Assembly: GCA_039191605.1 (NCBI GenBank)
Contig: JBCCXL010000030.1
Span: forward strand, 1 to 51,091
Length of the DNA stretch: 51,091 nucleotides
Source: JBCCXL01 sp039191605
GTDB taxonomy: Bacteria > Acidobacteriota > Thermoanaerobaculia > Multivoradales > JAHZIX01
Reading direction: 5' to 3'
In this document: one piece after another, positions 8,701 to 16,378 of the stretch
Position numbering within the stretch: the first letter of the stretch is position 1
How the letters are laid out: each line of letters begins with the position of its first letter
The notes under the pieces: generated by a model
Told to the model about the DNA's origin: nothing
The model's input: only the letters and a program-made list of their open reading frames with translations
Databases searched by the model: none
Translations under genes and position numbers: made by a program

Positions 8701-9547
8701 AGATGCCGTCGCAGGTGTCGAAGATGGGGAAGGTGCCGGCGGAGGTACCGTCGCTGCGCCACAGCCAGACTCGACCGTCGCCGGGCGGAGCCCCGGCATA
8801 GAAGAAGATCTGATTTTCCGCCGCGAAGATGGGGGTCCTGGTCCCCAGAGGGAGCTCGAGGACCTCGCGGGCGAGGGTGTCTCCTCCGTCCCATGCCATC
8901 AGCACATCCTGGCCGTTCTCATTGTCCAAGAAGTAGAGGGTGTCCTGCCATACGGTGAACGAGAAAGGGGGAGGAGCGGTGATACCGAAGCGGTCGGTGA
9001 GCTGAGCGCCGGGTAGGGGGCGGGGCCCCTGCTCGTCGAGAATCCAGGCGTGGCGCTGAAAGTTGGCGTCGAGGAGACTAAAGACTAGAACGTCTCCAAA
9101 GGCGGTGATCTCTCCCGGTTCACCGCTGCAGGGGCCGAGGCATAGATCGGCGACCATTCGGGTGCCGGCGTCCGTGCCGTCGGTGCGCCACAGCTCCTTG
9201 CCCTGCTCCGCCAGGCGCGCGCTGTAGTAGAAGATGCCGTCGACCTCGGCGCCGGAAAATTGAGGAGCGAAGGCGGAGAGGGCACCCACCGCGGCGATTC
9301 CCGTATTGAGGTCGCGGACGAGCTCCACGCCGTCGCGGCCGATGGGGCCGTCCTGGGCGAGAAGAGGAGCGGCAGCCGGCAGCAGTCCGAGGAGGCCAAG
9401 GATGAAGCCTAGGACCACTCGCTGGATTCCGAGTCGCGTCGCTGGGATCGCGGAATGGCCTTCCCGAGGAGCTTGCGTAGGAGCGAGTCGGCGGCCTTCG
9501 AAGGTCTCGATACGAGCCTTCGTCATCGACGAGAATCTACAGTGCAT
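5729..9547 (-). CDS. Large secreted ELWxxDGT-repeat protein
   Basis: A 1272-residue exported protein. The start at 9547 has AAGAAGGA seven bases upstream. A long basic n-region precedes a hydrophobic segment (VVLGFILGLLGLLPAAAPLLA, near residues 44-64). Residues of about 70-1020 hold at least ten ELWxxDGT-type repeats (ELWRTDGTDAGT, EMWRSDGTTAGT, ELWVTDGTPEGT and variants), a family that probably folds as a beta-propeller-like surface. Then come two copies of a tail domain of about 100 residues: a Cys-Leu start, strands with paired aromatic residues (GFFSFFRPGNLELAVKALDA; WFWFFQPNNLEAVVKLLDA) and a closing Thr-x-Tyr-x-N/F segment. The same tail domain ends the divergent neighbour. The function is unknown; a surface or extracellular binding role is likely. 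Confidence 0.9.
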   Translation of the reverse strand: MHCRFSSMTKARIETFEGRRLAPTQAPREGHSAIPATRLGIQRVVLGFILGLLGLLPAAAPLLAQDGPIGRDGVELVRDLNTGIAAVGALSAFAPQFSGAEVDGIFYYSARLAEQGKELWRTDGTDAGTRMVADLCLGPCSGEPGEITAFGDVLVFSLLDANFQRHAWILDEQGPRPLPGAQLTDRFGITAPPPFSFTVWQDTLYFLDNENGQDVLMAWDGGDTLAREVLELPLGTRTPIFAAENQIFFYAGAPPGDGRVWLWRSDGTSAGTFPIFDTCDGISCIVTPDSAVLGNNIFFVTSRPGQGFEMWRSDGTTAGTGVVADRCPGNCSGFDFNFFYGVFDEELYFVGRPDSVTHQLFAIGATGSARQITGEAQPFPNLARNFAVHEGRLYFAGYTPDDAAALWSTDGNTMRQEVDPFGGLDISQFPSTVGWVPQYLASTPSGLFFHVAVSNELWRFNNGIGVLMDAPELRARLAPAGDGVYFPADDGITGAELWQATGPSARLVADAVKDPASSNPQDFVAWDEGAVFKALNTSGQNELWYSDGTPGGTQRFASQAPSGGVEIFRHPRILGSPALLWADGSDGRDNGGLWVADGDGDSGGSAQRIRDDLYYAAGFVDLNDGRALFNGASATPGDIGPGFEPWITDGTPSGTFMIANLADDEIPTPLDPTPPISSFPRDFTAFAGGYAFVAETARAIPTDFGFDGEFFGRELHFTDLTTAGTEMVADLCPGSCSSAPQELTVVDNQLFFTLQPEGNTSPRTRELWVLEDATAAEPRRVFALDQLIDGIFFSEPQGLFPRGDKLIFIARVQNRSQHYVISTDGTQEGTRVIDRISPNGDAWFPRGGQVVPVGERLFFVAGRFVDFDVNDGDTDDELWVTDGTPEGTRVVRSIGQGPISARITGLTALDDRRVAFQAERLGSGFEPWISDGTAAGTRPLGDLVDGEGSSLPSGFALNEDEGKLFFSATAPDTGREPWVANLNREPRPCDSAAGLCLLDNRMEVRVRWHDFRSGRTGQGTPIPISGSDRSGFFSFFRPGNLELAVKALDATTVNGNAWVFSSSLTDLEYWVEVEDLETRTIRHYYNSPRDTCGIADDQSLPWILEDPARLPARQEGSELQELTNSPWVSDALAHAGLSERSNSLAAPTLVEANTSPCVDSDTTLCLAGGRYELSLLWNNGNEGGTARVVREGDSAWFWFFQPNNLEAVVKLLDARDVNGRFWFFVSPLTTLEVIIDLRNTATGELAAYRFENRGNSSPCAIIDTSSPFFAAP

Positions 9548-9984
9548 GACATATCCTTCTTGAGGTGGCGGCTGCCGAATCTCCTGCGATTCGGGGCCGC
9601 GAGATGGGATGAAAGTAATTTATGCTTTTTTAGCATAGAAAAGGGCGACCGGCAACCGCTCGTCGATGATTGCTAGATTGCCGAAGGACGACAGCATCTC
9701 CCGACTGCTCGGCAGCGCTTCGGCGCGGCGAGGTGATTTAGGTCGGCCGTTCAGGGGGTCCCTCAGGTAGAGCCCTATCGAGATTGCCTTGGGGAGTGAA
9801 CCGGGCGAAGGGCGGGGGGCGTATGGAAGGGGCAAAGGAGCGGAGACTCGAGCCCCTATAGGTGGATCGAAATTCCGCGGTAGGAGCAGCGAGGAGATCT
9901 CGCGGACTACCGAAGCTCCTGTGGTCTTGGCTCCGAGGGCGTCCTCGGAAACGAAGCGATGTCGGGATGACGGAGGCATGAGGG
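9548..9984. other. Divergent intergenic region between two secreted-protein genes
   Basis: A 437-base stretch upstream of both the ELWxxDGT gene (minus) and the spondin-type gene (plus). An AT-rich island at 9611-9640 holds a TATGCT/AGCATA inverted repeat with a TTTTT loop (9621-9637), the most promoter-like part of the region. A 119-residue frame on the minus strand (9620-9979) has no recognisable features and I do not call it. Confidence 0.4.
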
Positions 9985-11055
9985 ATGCGTGGTCGATTAC
10001 GATTCTTGATGGGGCGGCTCTTAGTGAAGAAAGTTCGGAGCGTTCTCGCGATTCAGCACGGAGCTCGGCCGGTGACGGCGTTGGGGCTGTTGATCCTGTG
10101 CTCCGCGCCGGCCTTTCTCGAGGCCCAGGGAGCGACCTCGTCGGCGCAATACACCGTGCGCTTCGACGCTCTGTGGTCGCGCTCCACCCATCCCGCGGAC
10201 TTTCCCCCCGGACCTCATTTTTCGCCGCTGGTGGGTGCGACTCACCAGGAAGGTATTCGCTTCTGGGAAGTCGGCACTCGGGCTACCCACGGCATCAGCC
10301 GGATGGCCGAGGAGGGCCGCACCCGGCCTTTGTCGGCAGAGATTCAGAGCGCTATAGGAGCCGGCACCGCGGAGCAGGTGCTGCTGGGGGAGGGGATTTT
10401 TCCTTCCCCCGATACCATTGAGCTGAGCTTCGAGATCAGCGCGGACTTCCCGGCGGTGACCCTGGTGACGATGGTGGCGCCGAGCCCCGACTGGTTCTTA
10501 GGTGTCTCTGCCCTACCGCTGATGGAGGGGGGCGACTGGGTCCAGGAGAAGGTGGTTTCCCTCTTTGCCTACGACGCCGGCACGGATAGCGGAACGACCT
10601 TTACCTCTCCCGATCTGGGCACCGAGCCGCCGGTGCCGGTGGAGCGCATCAACAGTGGCCCGCTGGCCAACGGAGTGCCCCTGGGAACCTTCACCTTCAC
10701 CCGCACCGACCTGCCGCCGGCTCCCGCGCTGCCGCTGAGGAACGATCGCTTTCTGCTGCGGATGACCTGGGAAACCCCCGAAGGGGACCGAGGTGTTGGC
10801 CAAGGCACTGCGCTGACCAATGATTCCGCCACCTTTTGGTTCTTCGATGCCGACAACATCGAGGTCTTGGTGAAGGTGCTCGACGCCTGCTCGACTTTCG
10901 GCCACTATTGGGTCTTCGCCGCCGGTCTCACCAACGTTGGAGTGATGTTGGAGGTGGAGGACACGGTGACCGGCGTGCGGCGGCAATACGAGAACCCCAT
11001 CGGGGAGCCTTTCGCCCCGATTCAAGATACCCGGGCCTTTACGCAGTGTCCTTAG
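9985..11055 (+). CDS. Secreted spondin_N-domain protein with the shared tail domain
   Basis: A 356-residue exported protein. The ATG at 9985 follows GGAGG by eight bases; a signal peptide with a hydrophobic core (ALGLLILCSAPAFLEAQG) ends near residue 50. Residues of about 55-250 look like a Spondin_N domain (YTVRFDALWSRSTHPADFPP, HFSPLVGATH, then DTIELSFEISADFPAVTLVTMVAPSPDWFLGVS given here as motif blocks), a beta-sandwich fold used in adhesion and found in bacterial secreted proteins. Residues of about 255-356 are one copy of the tail domain also present twice in the divergent gene: FLLRMTW, SATFWFFDADNIEVLVKVLDAC, YWVFAAGLTNVGVMLEVEDT, ENPIGEPFAPIQDTRAF. An adhesin-like surface protein is the best guess. 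The stop codon is part of a tandem repeat array. Confidence 0.85.
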   Translation: MRGRLRFLMGRLLVKKVRSVLAIQHGARPVTALGLLILCSAPAFLEAQGATSSAQYTVRFDALWSRSTHPADFPPGPHFSPLVGATHQEGIRFWEVGTRATHGISRMAEEGRTRPLSAEIQSAIGAGTAEQVLLGEGIFPSPDTIELSFEISADFPAVTLVTMVAPSPDWFLGVSALPLMEGGDWVQEKVVSLFAYDAGTDSGTTFTSPDLGTEPPVPVERINSGPLANGVPLGTFTFTRTDLPPAPALPLRNDRFLLRMTWETPEGDRGVGQGTALTNDSATFWFFDADNIEVLVKVLDACSTFGHYWVFAAGLTNVGVMLEVEDTVTGVRRQYENPIGEPFAPIQDTRAFTQCP

Positions 11056-11128
11056 CGCAGTGCCCTTAGCGCAGTGTCCTTAGAGCGCAGTGTCCTTAGC
11101 GGAGTGCCCTTAGCGGAGTGCCCCTAGA
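11043..11128 (+). repeat. 14-bp tandem array containing the spondin gene stop codon
   Basis: Six degenerate copies of a 14-base unit, GCAGTGYCCTTAGC, run from 11043. The fourth has two extra bases. The first copy encodes the last residues of the gene (Gln-Cys-Pro and the TAG stop); the others are untranslated copies. A possible seventh, more decayed copy follows. Confidence 0.9.
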
Positions 11129-11230
11129 CCGGTAGCCCCTAAGGAGGTGGCCCCGAGCTGCATTCCCCTGGGGAGATCCTTCGAGAGCTGGGGCCGCTGC
11201 TTCGAGAGCAGCTGTGGTCATGACAAAAGA

Positions 11231-11261
11231 AAAAGCCCGCGGCAAGGCCGCGGGCTTTTTT
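11231..11261. terminator. Bidirectional rho-independent terminator
   Basis: An 8-bp stem GCCCGCGG/CCGCGGGC (11235-11242 with 11248-11255) is flanked by AAAA and TTTTTT, so it works on both strands. It lies between the convergent spondin gene (plus) and the ytxJ gene (minus). Confidence 0.93.
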
Positions 11262-11299
11262 GTGGGCTCCGGGAGCCGCTGCTGTTTCAGGGCTGGGCC

Positions 11300-11674
11300 T
11301 CAGGACTGAGTCGAGGCGATGGCGTCGCGCAGCGAGGCCTCGGTAATGCCGCCGTGGGAGGCGTGCCAGGTGACTTCCCCGTTGACCACCAGCAGGGCCT
11401 GAGGGGATTCGTGGCGCACCTCGGTGCGTTCCGCAATGCGGTTCGACACCGGACGGGCCGTCTGCACCGCCACTAGGTGGTACTCGGTCTCTGCGTTGGG
11501 CTCGTTGCCGAGATAGGCCAGGTATTCGCGGTGGGCGCGGGAGCTGATGGGGCAGGTCAGGCTGTGCTTGAAGAGCAGCTGCGGACGCTGCGTTGAGTTG
11601 CCGAAAATGCTATCGAGCTGCTCCTCGGTGGTCAGCTCGTGGATCTTGTCTAGGCTAGGGTTGTGTCCAGACAT
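11300..11674 (-). CDS. ytxJ: YtxJ/BrxC-type monothiol bacilliredoxin
   Basis: A 124-residue cytosolic thioredoxin-fold protein of the YtxJ (DUF2847) family. In Bacillus subtilis this protein (BrxC) removes bacillithiol from S-bacillithiolated proteins. The family active-site motif TCPIS is present at residues 40-44 (Cys41), preceded by LLFKHS, and a cis-Pro-like HESPQALLV segment follows. It has a good ribosome site (AGGAG) upstream. It is a single gene with a bidirectional terminator downstream. A second bacilliredoxin of the BrxA/BrxB type is encoded at 25948-26367, which supports use of bacillithiol by this organism, although no bsh biosynthesis gene is in the window. Confidence 0.9.
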   Translation of the reverse strand: MSGHNPSLDKIHELTTEEQLDSIFGNSTQRPQLLFKHSLTCPISSRAHREYLAYLGNEPNAETEYHLVAVQTARPVSNRIAERTEVRHESPQALLVVNGEVTWHASHGGITEASLRDAIASTQS

Positions 11675-12069
11675 ATGGGGATCTCCTGTCGTATCGATGG
11701 AGTGATCGTTCAGGGTGACTACATCACTCTCCGCGTGCTGACCTAGAGTTGGATTGCCCGAGCCGCCGCGTCGTTGAGGATCTTGTGGGGGCTCCGCGTT
11801 GGCTGAGCCCCTGGATCGCGGGGGTGTCTTCTTGGTTAGCCCCCGGAAACACGGTGGACTTGGCGTGGCCAGCGCTGTCCTGCTGCTGCAGGGCAGATAG
11901 GAAGCTGCTGCAGGGCAGATAGGAAGCTGCTGCAGAGTAGGAGGAGAGTGGGGGGGAGAAAATGCTGAAGAAGCGGGCAGTGCTGCCCGGTTCAGGTAGG
12001 CGATGAGGAGAATATCACTGCGCCGGGTGTCTCTGCTCAGCTGCCGGCTGGCTCAGCTGCCGGGGCTCT
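11675..12069. other. Intergenic region upstream of ytxJ
   Basis: A 395-base gene-free stretch between the 3' end of the TPR gene and the start of ytxJ, both on the minus strand. It contains a 22-bp direct repeat (11882-11936, listed separately). I see no T-run terminator for the TPR gene and no clear promoter for ytxJ. Confidence 0.4.
11882..11936 (+). repeat. 22-bp tandem direct repeat
   Basis: Two identical 22-base units starting GCTGCTGCAGGGCAGATAGG (11882-11903 and 11904-11925) and a third partial copy (from 11926) that keeps the first ten bases. Confidence 0.9.
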
Positions 12070-13455
12070 TCAGCTCTCGAGGGTCAGCAGGTCCGCGGCG
12101 GGGTCGAGAGGCTGGGGTTGCTCCGCCAGCAGCCGGCAGAGGTCGGCATAGCTCGGGTTGACCTGGCGCACGGCGTCTTCTAAATGACGGGCTTCTTCTG
12201 CCTGGTTTAGCTCTTCCAGGGCGAGCACTCGGGCCATCCGGTTATTGAGCTTCAGAAGACCTTCCCGAAAACTGCGATAGGTGAGGCATTCGTCTGCTAG
12301 CGCGAGGGTCCGCTGGGCCTGTTCGAGCTCTCCCAAGACGGCTTCTCGCGAACCGCGCATATGCAGCAGGCTGCACTCGGCAAGAGAGGGGCGCTTTCGG
12401 GGCACTCCGTTGCTTCGTTTTTCCAAGAACTCGGCAAGCTCCTGCTCCATCTGAAGGGCTCGTTCGCTGTAGCCCGCTTGGAGCAGTCCTCTATGTTGCA
12501 TCAGCATGCGGAATGCGTTGGAGTGATCCTCGTTGCAGCGGGCGAGATCGTCGACAACCTCACTCCAGACATCGTCCAGGGCGCCGCGGCCATAGGTGAT
12601 GTCGCAGCGCATCTCCTCGAGGTGTCCCTGCAGCATGTCCCGGGTTCCGGTGGCCCGCGCCAGCAGCAGCTCGGCCCGGGGCATATCCTGTTGGAGCAGG
12701 GCGCTGGAGATCAGGTTGCCCCAGGAGGCGCCAAAGCTGGGGTTGAGGCTGAGGGCCGCTTCCAGCTCTGCCTCGGCGTCTTCGTAGCGGCCCAGGAGCA
12801 AGAATAGCTCGCCCATGGAATCGTGGGGGTTGGCCTGATCCGGAGCGATGTATTGATAGGTGCGGAAGCGTCGTTCCGCCTCTTCGAACTCCCCTCGGGT
12901 CATCGCGATGTAGCCGAGCCAGTTCTGCGCCCTGACCCAATTCGGCTCGATTTCCAGCAGGTGCTGGAAGAGCACCTCGGCGCGGTCGTCGTCCCCCGTC
13001 ATCACCGCGGCCTCGGCGGCGTAGGAGAGAGCGAAGGGATCGTCCGGGTGAGCGGCGAGGAACTCTTCGGTGAGCTGATCGCTGCGCTTCCCGTTGCGAT
13101 CGATGCGGTAGAGGAAGTGGCGGGTGAGGAATTGCTCCCGGGGCTCCAGCGTGTCGAGATCGGCGCCGCGCAGCAGCAGGATCTCCTCCTCGCTGACGCC
13201 GCCGAGGCGAGTGCTGATGTCCAGCAGCCGGGTGCGCGCGGCGATGAAGTCCGGATCCGCCTGCAAAGCTTCTCGATAGTGGCGCTGGGCTTCCATCAAG
13301 TAGAGCTTCATCTCTTCCTGGAGGCCCCGCTGGAAGGCATCCCGGGCCGGCTCTGAGGTGGTAGTCCAGCTCACCTCAGGGGCGCGGCAGATGAAGAGGG
13401 TCGAGCCGAAGAGCACGAGCAAGAGAACGCAGGCGATGATCAACAAGGTGCGCAT
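12070..13455 (-). CDS. Membrane-anchored TPR protein
   Basis: A 461-residue protein with an N-terminal signal anchor (LLIIACVLLLVLFGSTLFI) and then tetratricopeptide repeats. The clearest are about residues 48-75 (YLMEAQRHYREALQADPDF), 155-185 (AEVLFQHLLEIEPNW), 190-215 and 225-255 (GRYEDAEAELEAALSLNPSF). TPR arrays mediate protein-protein contacts. The ATG at 13455 lies inside the 3' end of the phosphatase gene (16-base overlap) and has an AGGAGGTG site, so the two genes are translationally coupled. The pairing suggests that it is a partner or target of the phosphatase in a membrane signalling complex. The precise function is unknown. Confidence 0.85.
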   Translation of the reverse strand: MRTLLIIACVLLLVLFGSTLFICRAPEVSWTTTSEPARDAFQRGLQEEMKLYLMEAQRHYREALQADPDFIAARTRLLDISTRLGGVSEEEILLLRGADLDTLEPREQFLTRHFLYRIDRNGKRSDQLTEEFLAAHPDDPFALSYAAEAAVMTGDDDRAEVLFQHLLEIEPNWVRAQNWLGYIAMTRGEFEEAERRFRTYQYIAPDQANPHDSMGELFLLLGRYEDAEAELEAALSLNPSFGASWGNLISSALLQQDMPRAELLLARATGTRDMLQGHLEEMRCDITYGRGALDDVWSEVVDDLARCNEDHSNAFRMLMQHRGLLQAGYSERALQMEQELAEFLEKRSNGVPRKRPSLAECSLLHMRGSREAVLGELEQAQRTLALADECLTYRSFREGLLKLNNRMARVLALEELNQAEEARHLEDAVRQVNPSYADLCRLLAEQPQPLDPAADLLTLES

Positions 13456-15986
13456 GGGCCCACCTCCTGTCGGCGGCTCAGGGCCACCAGGGTGAGGTCG
13501 TCGTAGGGGCTGCTGCCCTGGGAGAAGGCCTCCAGGGCTTCGAGGATCGTCTCGACGACTTGATTGGGATCGTTAGGGGCGGTGGCGAGCAGGGCCCGCA
13601 GCCGCGTTTCGCCGAAGAACTCACCCTGCGGTGAGCGGGTATCGACGACTCCATCGGAGTAGGCGAGGATCAGCTCGCCGGGTTCTATCGGGGTTTCCAG
13701 CAGCTGATAGCCGCCGCCCTCCATCGCGCCCAGGGGCAGGCGATGGCTGGGGACTTGAAGCTCTTCCACCTCGCCGTCCTGGCGCCGGCGTAGCAGGGGA
13801 GGTTGGCCCGCCAGGGTGTAGCGCAGCCGGCCGCCCTCAGGGGAGCCGGCGAGGTAACCGAGGGCGACGAAGGAGCGCTGCCTCAGTCGGTAGAGTCGGC
13901 GGTTGGCGAGATTGAGCAGTTGCTCTGGAGCCGGGTGAGTGAGGGCCAGGGAATGGAGCACCTCGTGGGCGGCCATCATCATCAGCGCTCCTGGCACCGA
14001 TTTGCCGGAGACGTCGGCGTAGACCACGGCGCTGCCCCCGGCCTCCGGCCCCGGCAGCTGGGCGAAGAAGTCGCCGCCGACGTCCCGCGCTGGGCGACAG
14101 GCTGCTGCCACCCGCCAATCTTTTCCAAAGCTGACCCGGGCGGGGAGCAGGGAGCTTTGAATCGAGGAGGCGATGGCGAGCTCGCGGTCGAGCTCCGCCT
14201 GCAGCGTGCGTTCCTTCACCAACGAGCTGTTCTCGAGGGCGATGGAAGCCTGATTCAGCAGCCCCACCAGCAGCTCCAGCTCGGCGTTCTCGAAGGCCAG
14301 CTGCCCTCGTTTCTCGGAAAGAACGATCAGGCCTAAGTTGCGCCGTCGGGTCGAGAGGTCCGAGAGCAGCGATACGCCGGCCTCCTGTAGCTCGCGGATC
14401 TCCTCGGCACAGGGCAGGGAGAGCAGGTCGAGGCCGCGCAGGCCTCTCGGGGTATCCAGCACCCAGGGGCGGCGCTTCTTCAGCCGCTGCAGCAGCACCT
14501 CACAATCCGGCAACCGCGGCGGCAGCTCTTCGGGTCCAGCGCGGCGCACCAGGGTATTGGCGCTTTCGCCCTCGGTTGGCAGTAGGTAGAGCGCCGCGAA
14601 GCGCAGGCCGAGGATCTCCGGTAGCTCCCGTACCAGGTCCCGCACCACGTCCTCCGGGTCGGTTTGTCCGCTGAGCTCTTCGCCGAGGCGCACCATCGCC
14701 TGCTGGAGGCCGGTACGTTCGGAGAAGAAGAAGCGGTCCACCGGACCCTGGAGCCAGCGCCGCAGCGGCTCGAAGAGCAGCGCGATGACCAGCGCCAGCA
14801 GCAGCGGGAAGAAGCGGTTGCCGGCGAGGTTGGTGCCGCTGGCCCAGCTGTTGAAGAAGGCGATGCTGAGGGCGTAGAGCAGGGTCACCAGAGCGGTGAG
14901 GGCGGTGTAGAGCAGGCTCTTGCGCAGGATGATTCGGACATCCAGCAGCTGGAAACGGGCGATGGCGTAGGCGAAGGTCAGCGGCACTAGGGCGAGGGGT
15001 AGCAGACCCCAAAGCAGCCGCCGCTCGCTGAGGAGAGCGCTGGGCTGGGTGACCACCAGGATCAGGAAGGGCAGCAGGCCGAAGATCGACCCCACCAGCA
15101 CCAGCAGGGCCCCGCGGCGCTCCCTTAGGTCGTCGAGATGGCGGGCGCCGAAGGCGAGGGCGCCGAGGCCCAGCAGCATGTAGAGCACCAACAACCACCA
15201 GGAGGGCACCGGCGCGCCGCTGATCAGACGCGGGGAGCGATTCTCCAGCGCGGCGTTGACGAAGCTGGCGCCCATCACCACCGCCGGGGTGAGGTACACC
15301 AGAGCCAGGGTCCAGGGCACCCGCTGCGCCTGGTCACCGAGCCAGCGTCGGGCCAGGGGAGTGGGCTTGGGGAAGATGAGGAAGAAGTGCAGGAAGCTCG
15401 CCGGCAGCAGCAGGAAGGCGAAGGTCCCGGTGCCGAGGATGATCAGGTCCATCTGCGAATACGAGGCCGGGCGCAGACGACAGACCAGCACCAGCAGGAA
15501 GAGGCAGCAGAGAACGAAGAACACCCGGGCGGCCCGCAGGCGCGGCTGGCGCAGCAGCACGAAGAGGCCGACGAAGAAGAAGGAGAGGCCGAGGAGGCAG
15601 GCCCACAAATAGGCGAAGCCCGCGGTGCGGCGCTGCCCCAGGCGCACCTCGACCTGGTCTTGGCTGCCGCTGCTGCGCTCCACCAGGTACAGCACGCGGT
15701 CGCCGCCGCCGTGATCTCTCAGGATGCGGGCGGCTTCGTCCCGGGTGTTGATCAGGATGCGGTCGATGCCTCGGATCAGGTCCCCTGGGCGAATCCCCGC
15801 GCGCTGGGCCCCCGATCCCGGCACGATGTCGGCGACCAGCAGGCTGGCAGGGGCATCCGGATCCAGCACCACGCCATCGAAGGCCTGGGGCGAGACCATA
15901 TCCGCCACCGAGAGGCTGGCGAGCAGGAAAGCCGCGAAGCCGAAGGCGAGCAGGGAATGAATTGATGAGGCCGGGCGCACGGACAT
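13440..15986 (-). CDS. PDZ-7TM-GAF-SpoIIE membrane phosphatase
   Basis: An 848-residue membrane signalling protein. In order: an N-terminal hydrophobic helix; an extracytoplasmic PDZ domain (about 38-115, GSGAQRAGIRPGDLIRGID); 8 or so membrane segments (about 125-405); a GAF domain (about 430-585); a coiled linker (VKERTLQAELDRELAIASSIQ); and a PP2C/SpoIIE phosphatase domain (about 600-838). The metal-binding residues are intact: ARDVGGDF (Asp635, Asp639), ADVSGKSVPGALM (Asp658), AYSDGVVD (Asp777) and PYDDLTLV (Asp829-830). Such RsbU-like phosphatases usually dephosphorylate anti-anti-sigma (STAS) proteins; none is encoded nearby. The PDZ domain may sense misfolded or cleaved envelope peptides. 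GGAGG directly abuts the ATG, so the start carries some doubt. It is the first gene of an operon with the TPR gene. Confidence 0.92.
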   Translation of the reverse strand: MSVRPASSIHSLLAFGFAAFLLASLSVADMVSPQAFDGVVLDPDAPASLLVADIVPGSGAQRAGIRPGDLIRGIDRILINTRDEAARILRDHGGGDRVLYLVERSSGSQDQVEVRLGQRRTAGFAYLWACLLGLSFFFVGLFVLLRQPRLRAARVFFVLCCLFLLVLVCRLRPASYSQMDLIILGTGTFAFLLLPASFLHFFLIFPKPTPLARRWLGDQAQRVPWTLALVYLTPAVVMGASFVNAALENRSPRLISGAPVPSWWLLVLYMLLGLGALAFGARHLDDLRERRGALLVLVGSIFGLLPFLILVVTQPSALLSERRLLWGLLPLALVPLTFAYAIARFQLLDVRIILRKSLLYTALTALVTLLYALSIAFFNSWASGTNLAGNRFFPLLLALVIALLFEPLRRWLQGPVDRFFFSERTGLQQAMVRLGEELSGQTDPEDVVRDLVRELPEILGLRFAALYLLPTEGESANTLVRRAGPEELPPRLPDCEVLLQRLKKRRPWVLDTPRGLRGLDLLSLPCAEEIRELQEAGVSLLSDLSTRRRNLGLIVLSEKRGQLAFENAELELLVGLLNQASIALENSSLVKERTLQAELDRELAIASSIQSSLLPARVSFGKDWRVAAACRPARDVGGDFFAQLPGPEAGGSAVVYADVSGKSVPGALMMMAAHEVLHSLALTHPAPEQLLNLANRRLYRLRQRSFVALGYLAGSPEGGRLRYTLAGQPPLLRRRQDGEVEELQVPSHRLPLGAMEGGGYQLLETPIEPGELILAYSDGVVDTRSPQGEFFGETRLRALLATAPNDPNQVVETILEALEAFSQGSSPYDDLTLVALSRRQEVGPCAPC

Positions 15987-16185
15987 CCTCCAATTCTATC
16001 GTTACGGATTCCCGTGCTGAGAGTTGAGGTGAAGCGCGCCGCAGCGGTCGGTAATTGCCTTGGAGTGTTCTTGCGGTGGAATCGCTCGTGTCATCATCCG
16101 TGCCATCCCTCTTACCGTCTCTCTTACCATCACCGCGGAATGGCTCCTCAGGGTGATGGCGATTGGCGTGCAATTTGGTCCCCAG

Positions 16186-16226
16186 AACCACTTCAGGGCC
16201 CCGGAGACCGGGGCCCTGAAGTGGTT
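16186..16226. repeat. 41-base hairpin with a perfect 19-bp stem
   Basis: AACCACTTCAGGGCCCCGG, a 3-base loop AGA, and the exact reverse complement. There is no T-run on either side, so it is not a classical terminator. It lies 200 bases upstream of the phosphatase gene and just after the terminator of the fasciclin gene. It may be a backup transcription block or a processing site. Confidence 0.85.
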
Positions 16227-16234
16227 TGCAGAAC

Positions 16235-16298
16235 AAAAAATGCAGCGCTCGAAGGGCTTGGGAGGATTGGCAGGAGCAAGCCCAAACGAAGCGCTGCA
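16235..16298 (-). terminator. Rho-independent terminator of the fasciclin gene
   Basis: On the minus strand a long interrupted stem (TGCAGCGCT/AGCGCTGCA outer at 16241-16249 and 16290-16298, GGGCTTG/CAAGCCC inner at 16254-16260 and 16277-16283) runs into TTTTTTGTT. It is placed 80 bases after the fasciclin stop codon. Confidence 0.85.
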
Positions 16299-16378
16299 AA
16301 GCGAGGCGGTTGGAGCGAAGGGCGGAGAATGCATTCCCCCTTGCGCTCCGGCGGGCCCTAGGCCCGCTTCAAGGCGTC

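Larger units (their letters stand above)
15987..16378. other. Intergenic region with two strong hairpins
   Basis: A 392-base gap between the fasciclin gene stop and the phosphatase gene start, both on the minus strand. It contains a GCGGGCC/GGCCCGC hairpin (16351-16367), a true terminator (16235-16298) and a 41-base near-perfect palindrome (16186-16226), in transcription order. The last 170 bases before the phosphatase gene should hold its promoter; I see no clear -10/-35 pair there. Confidence 0.5.

Noticed and set aside
9620..9979. Possible 119-residue gene between the two secreted-protein genes
   Set aside because: Sits over the expected promoters of both genes, with no recognisable features.
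15138..15965. Plus-strand frame opposite the phosphatase gene
   Set aside because: Gln/Glu/Gly-rich shadow with no start signal.
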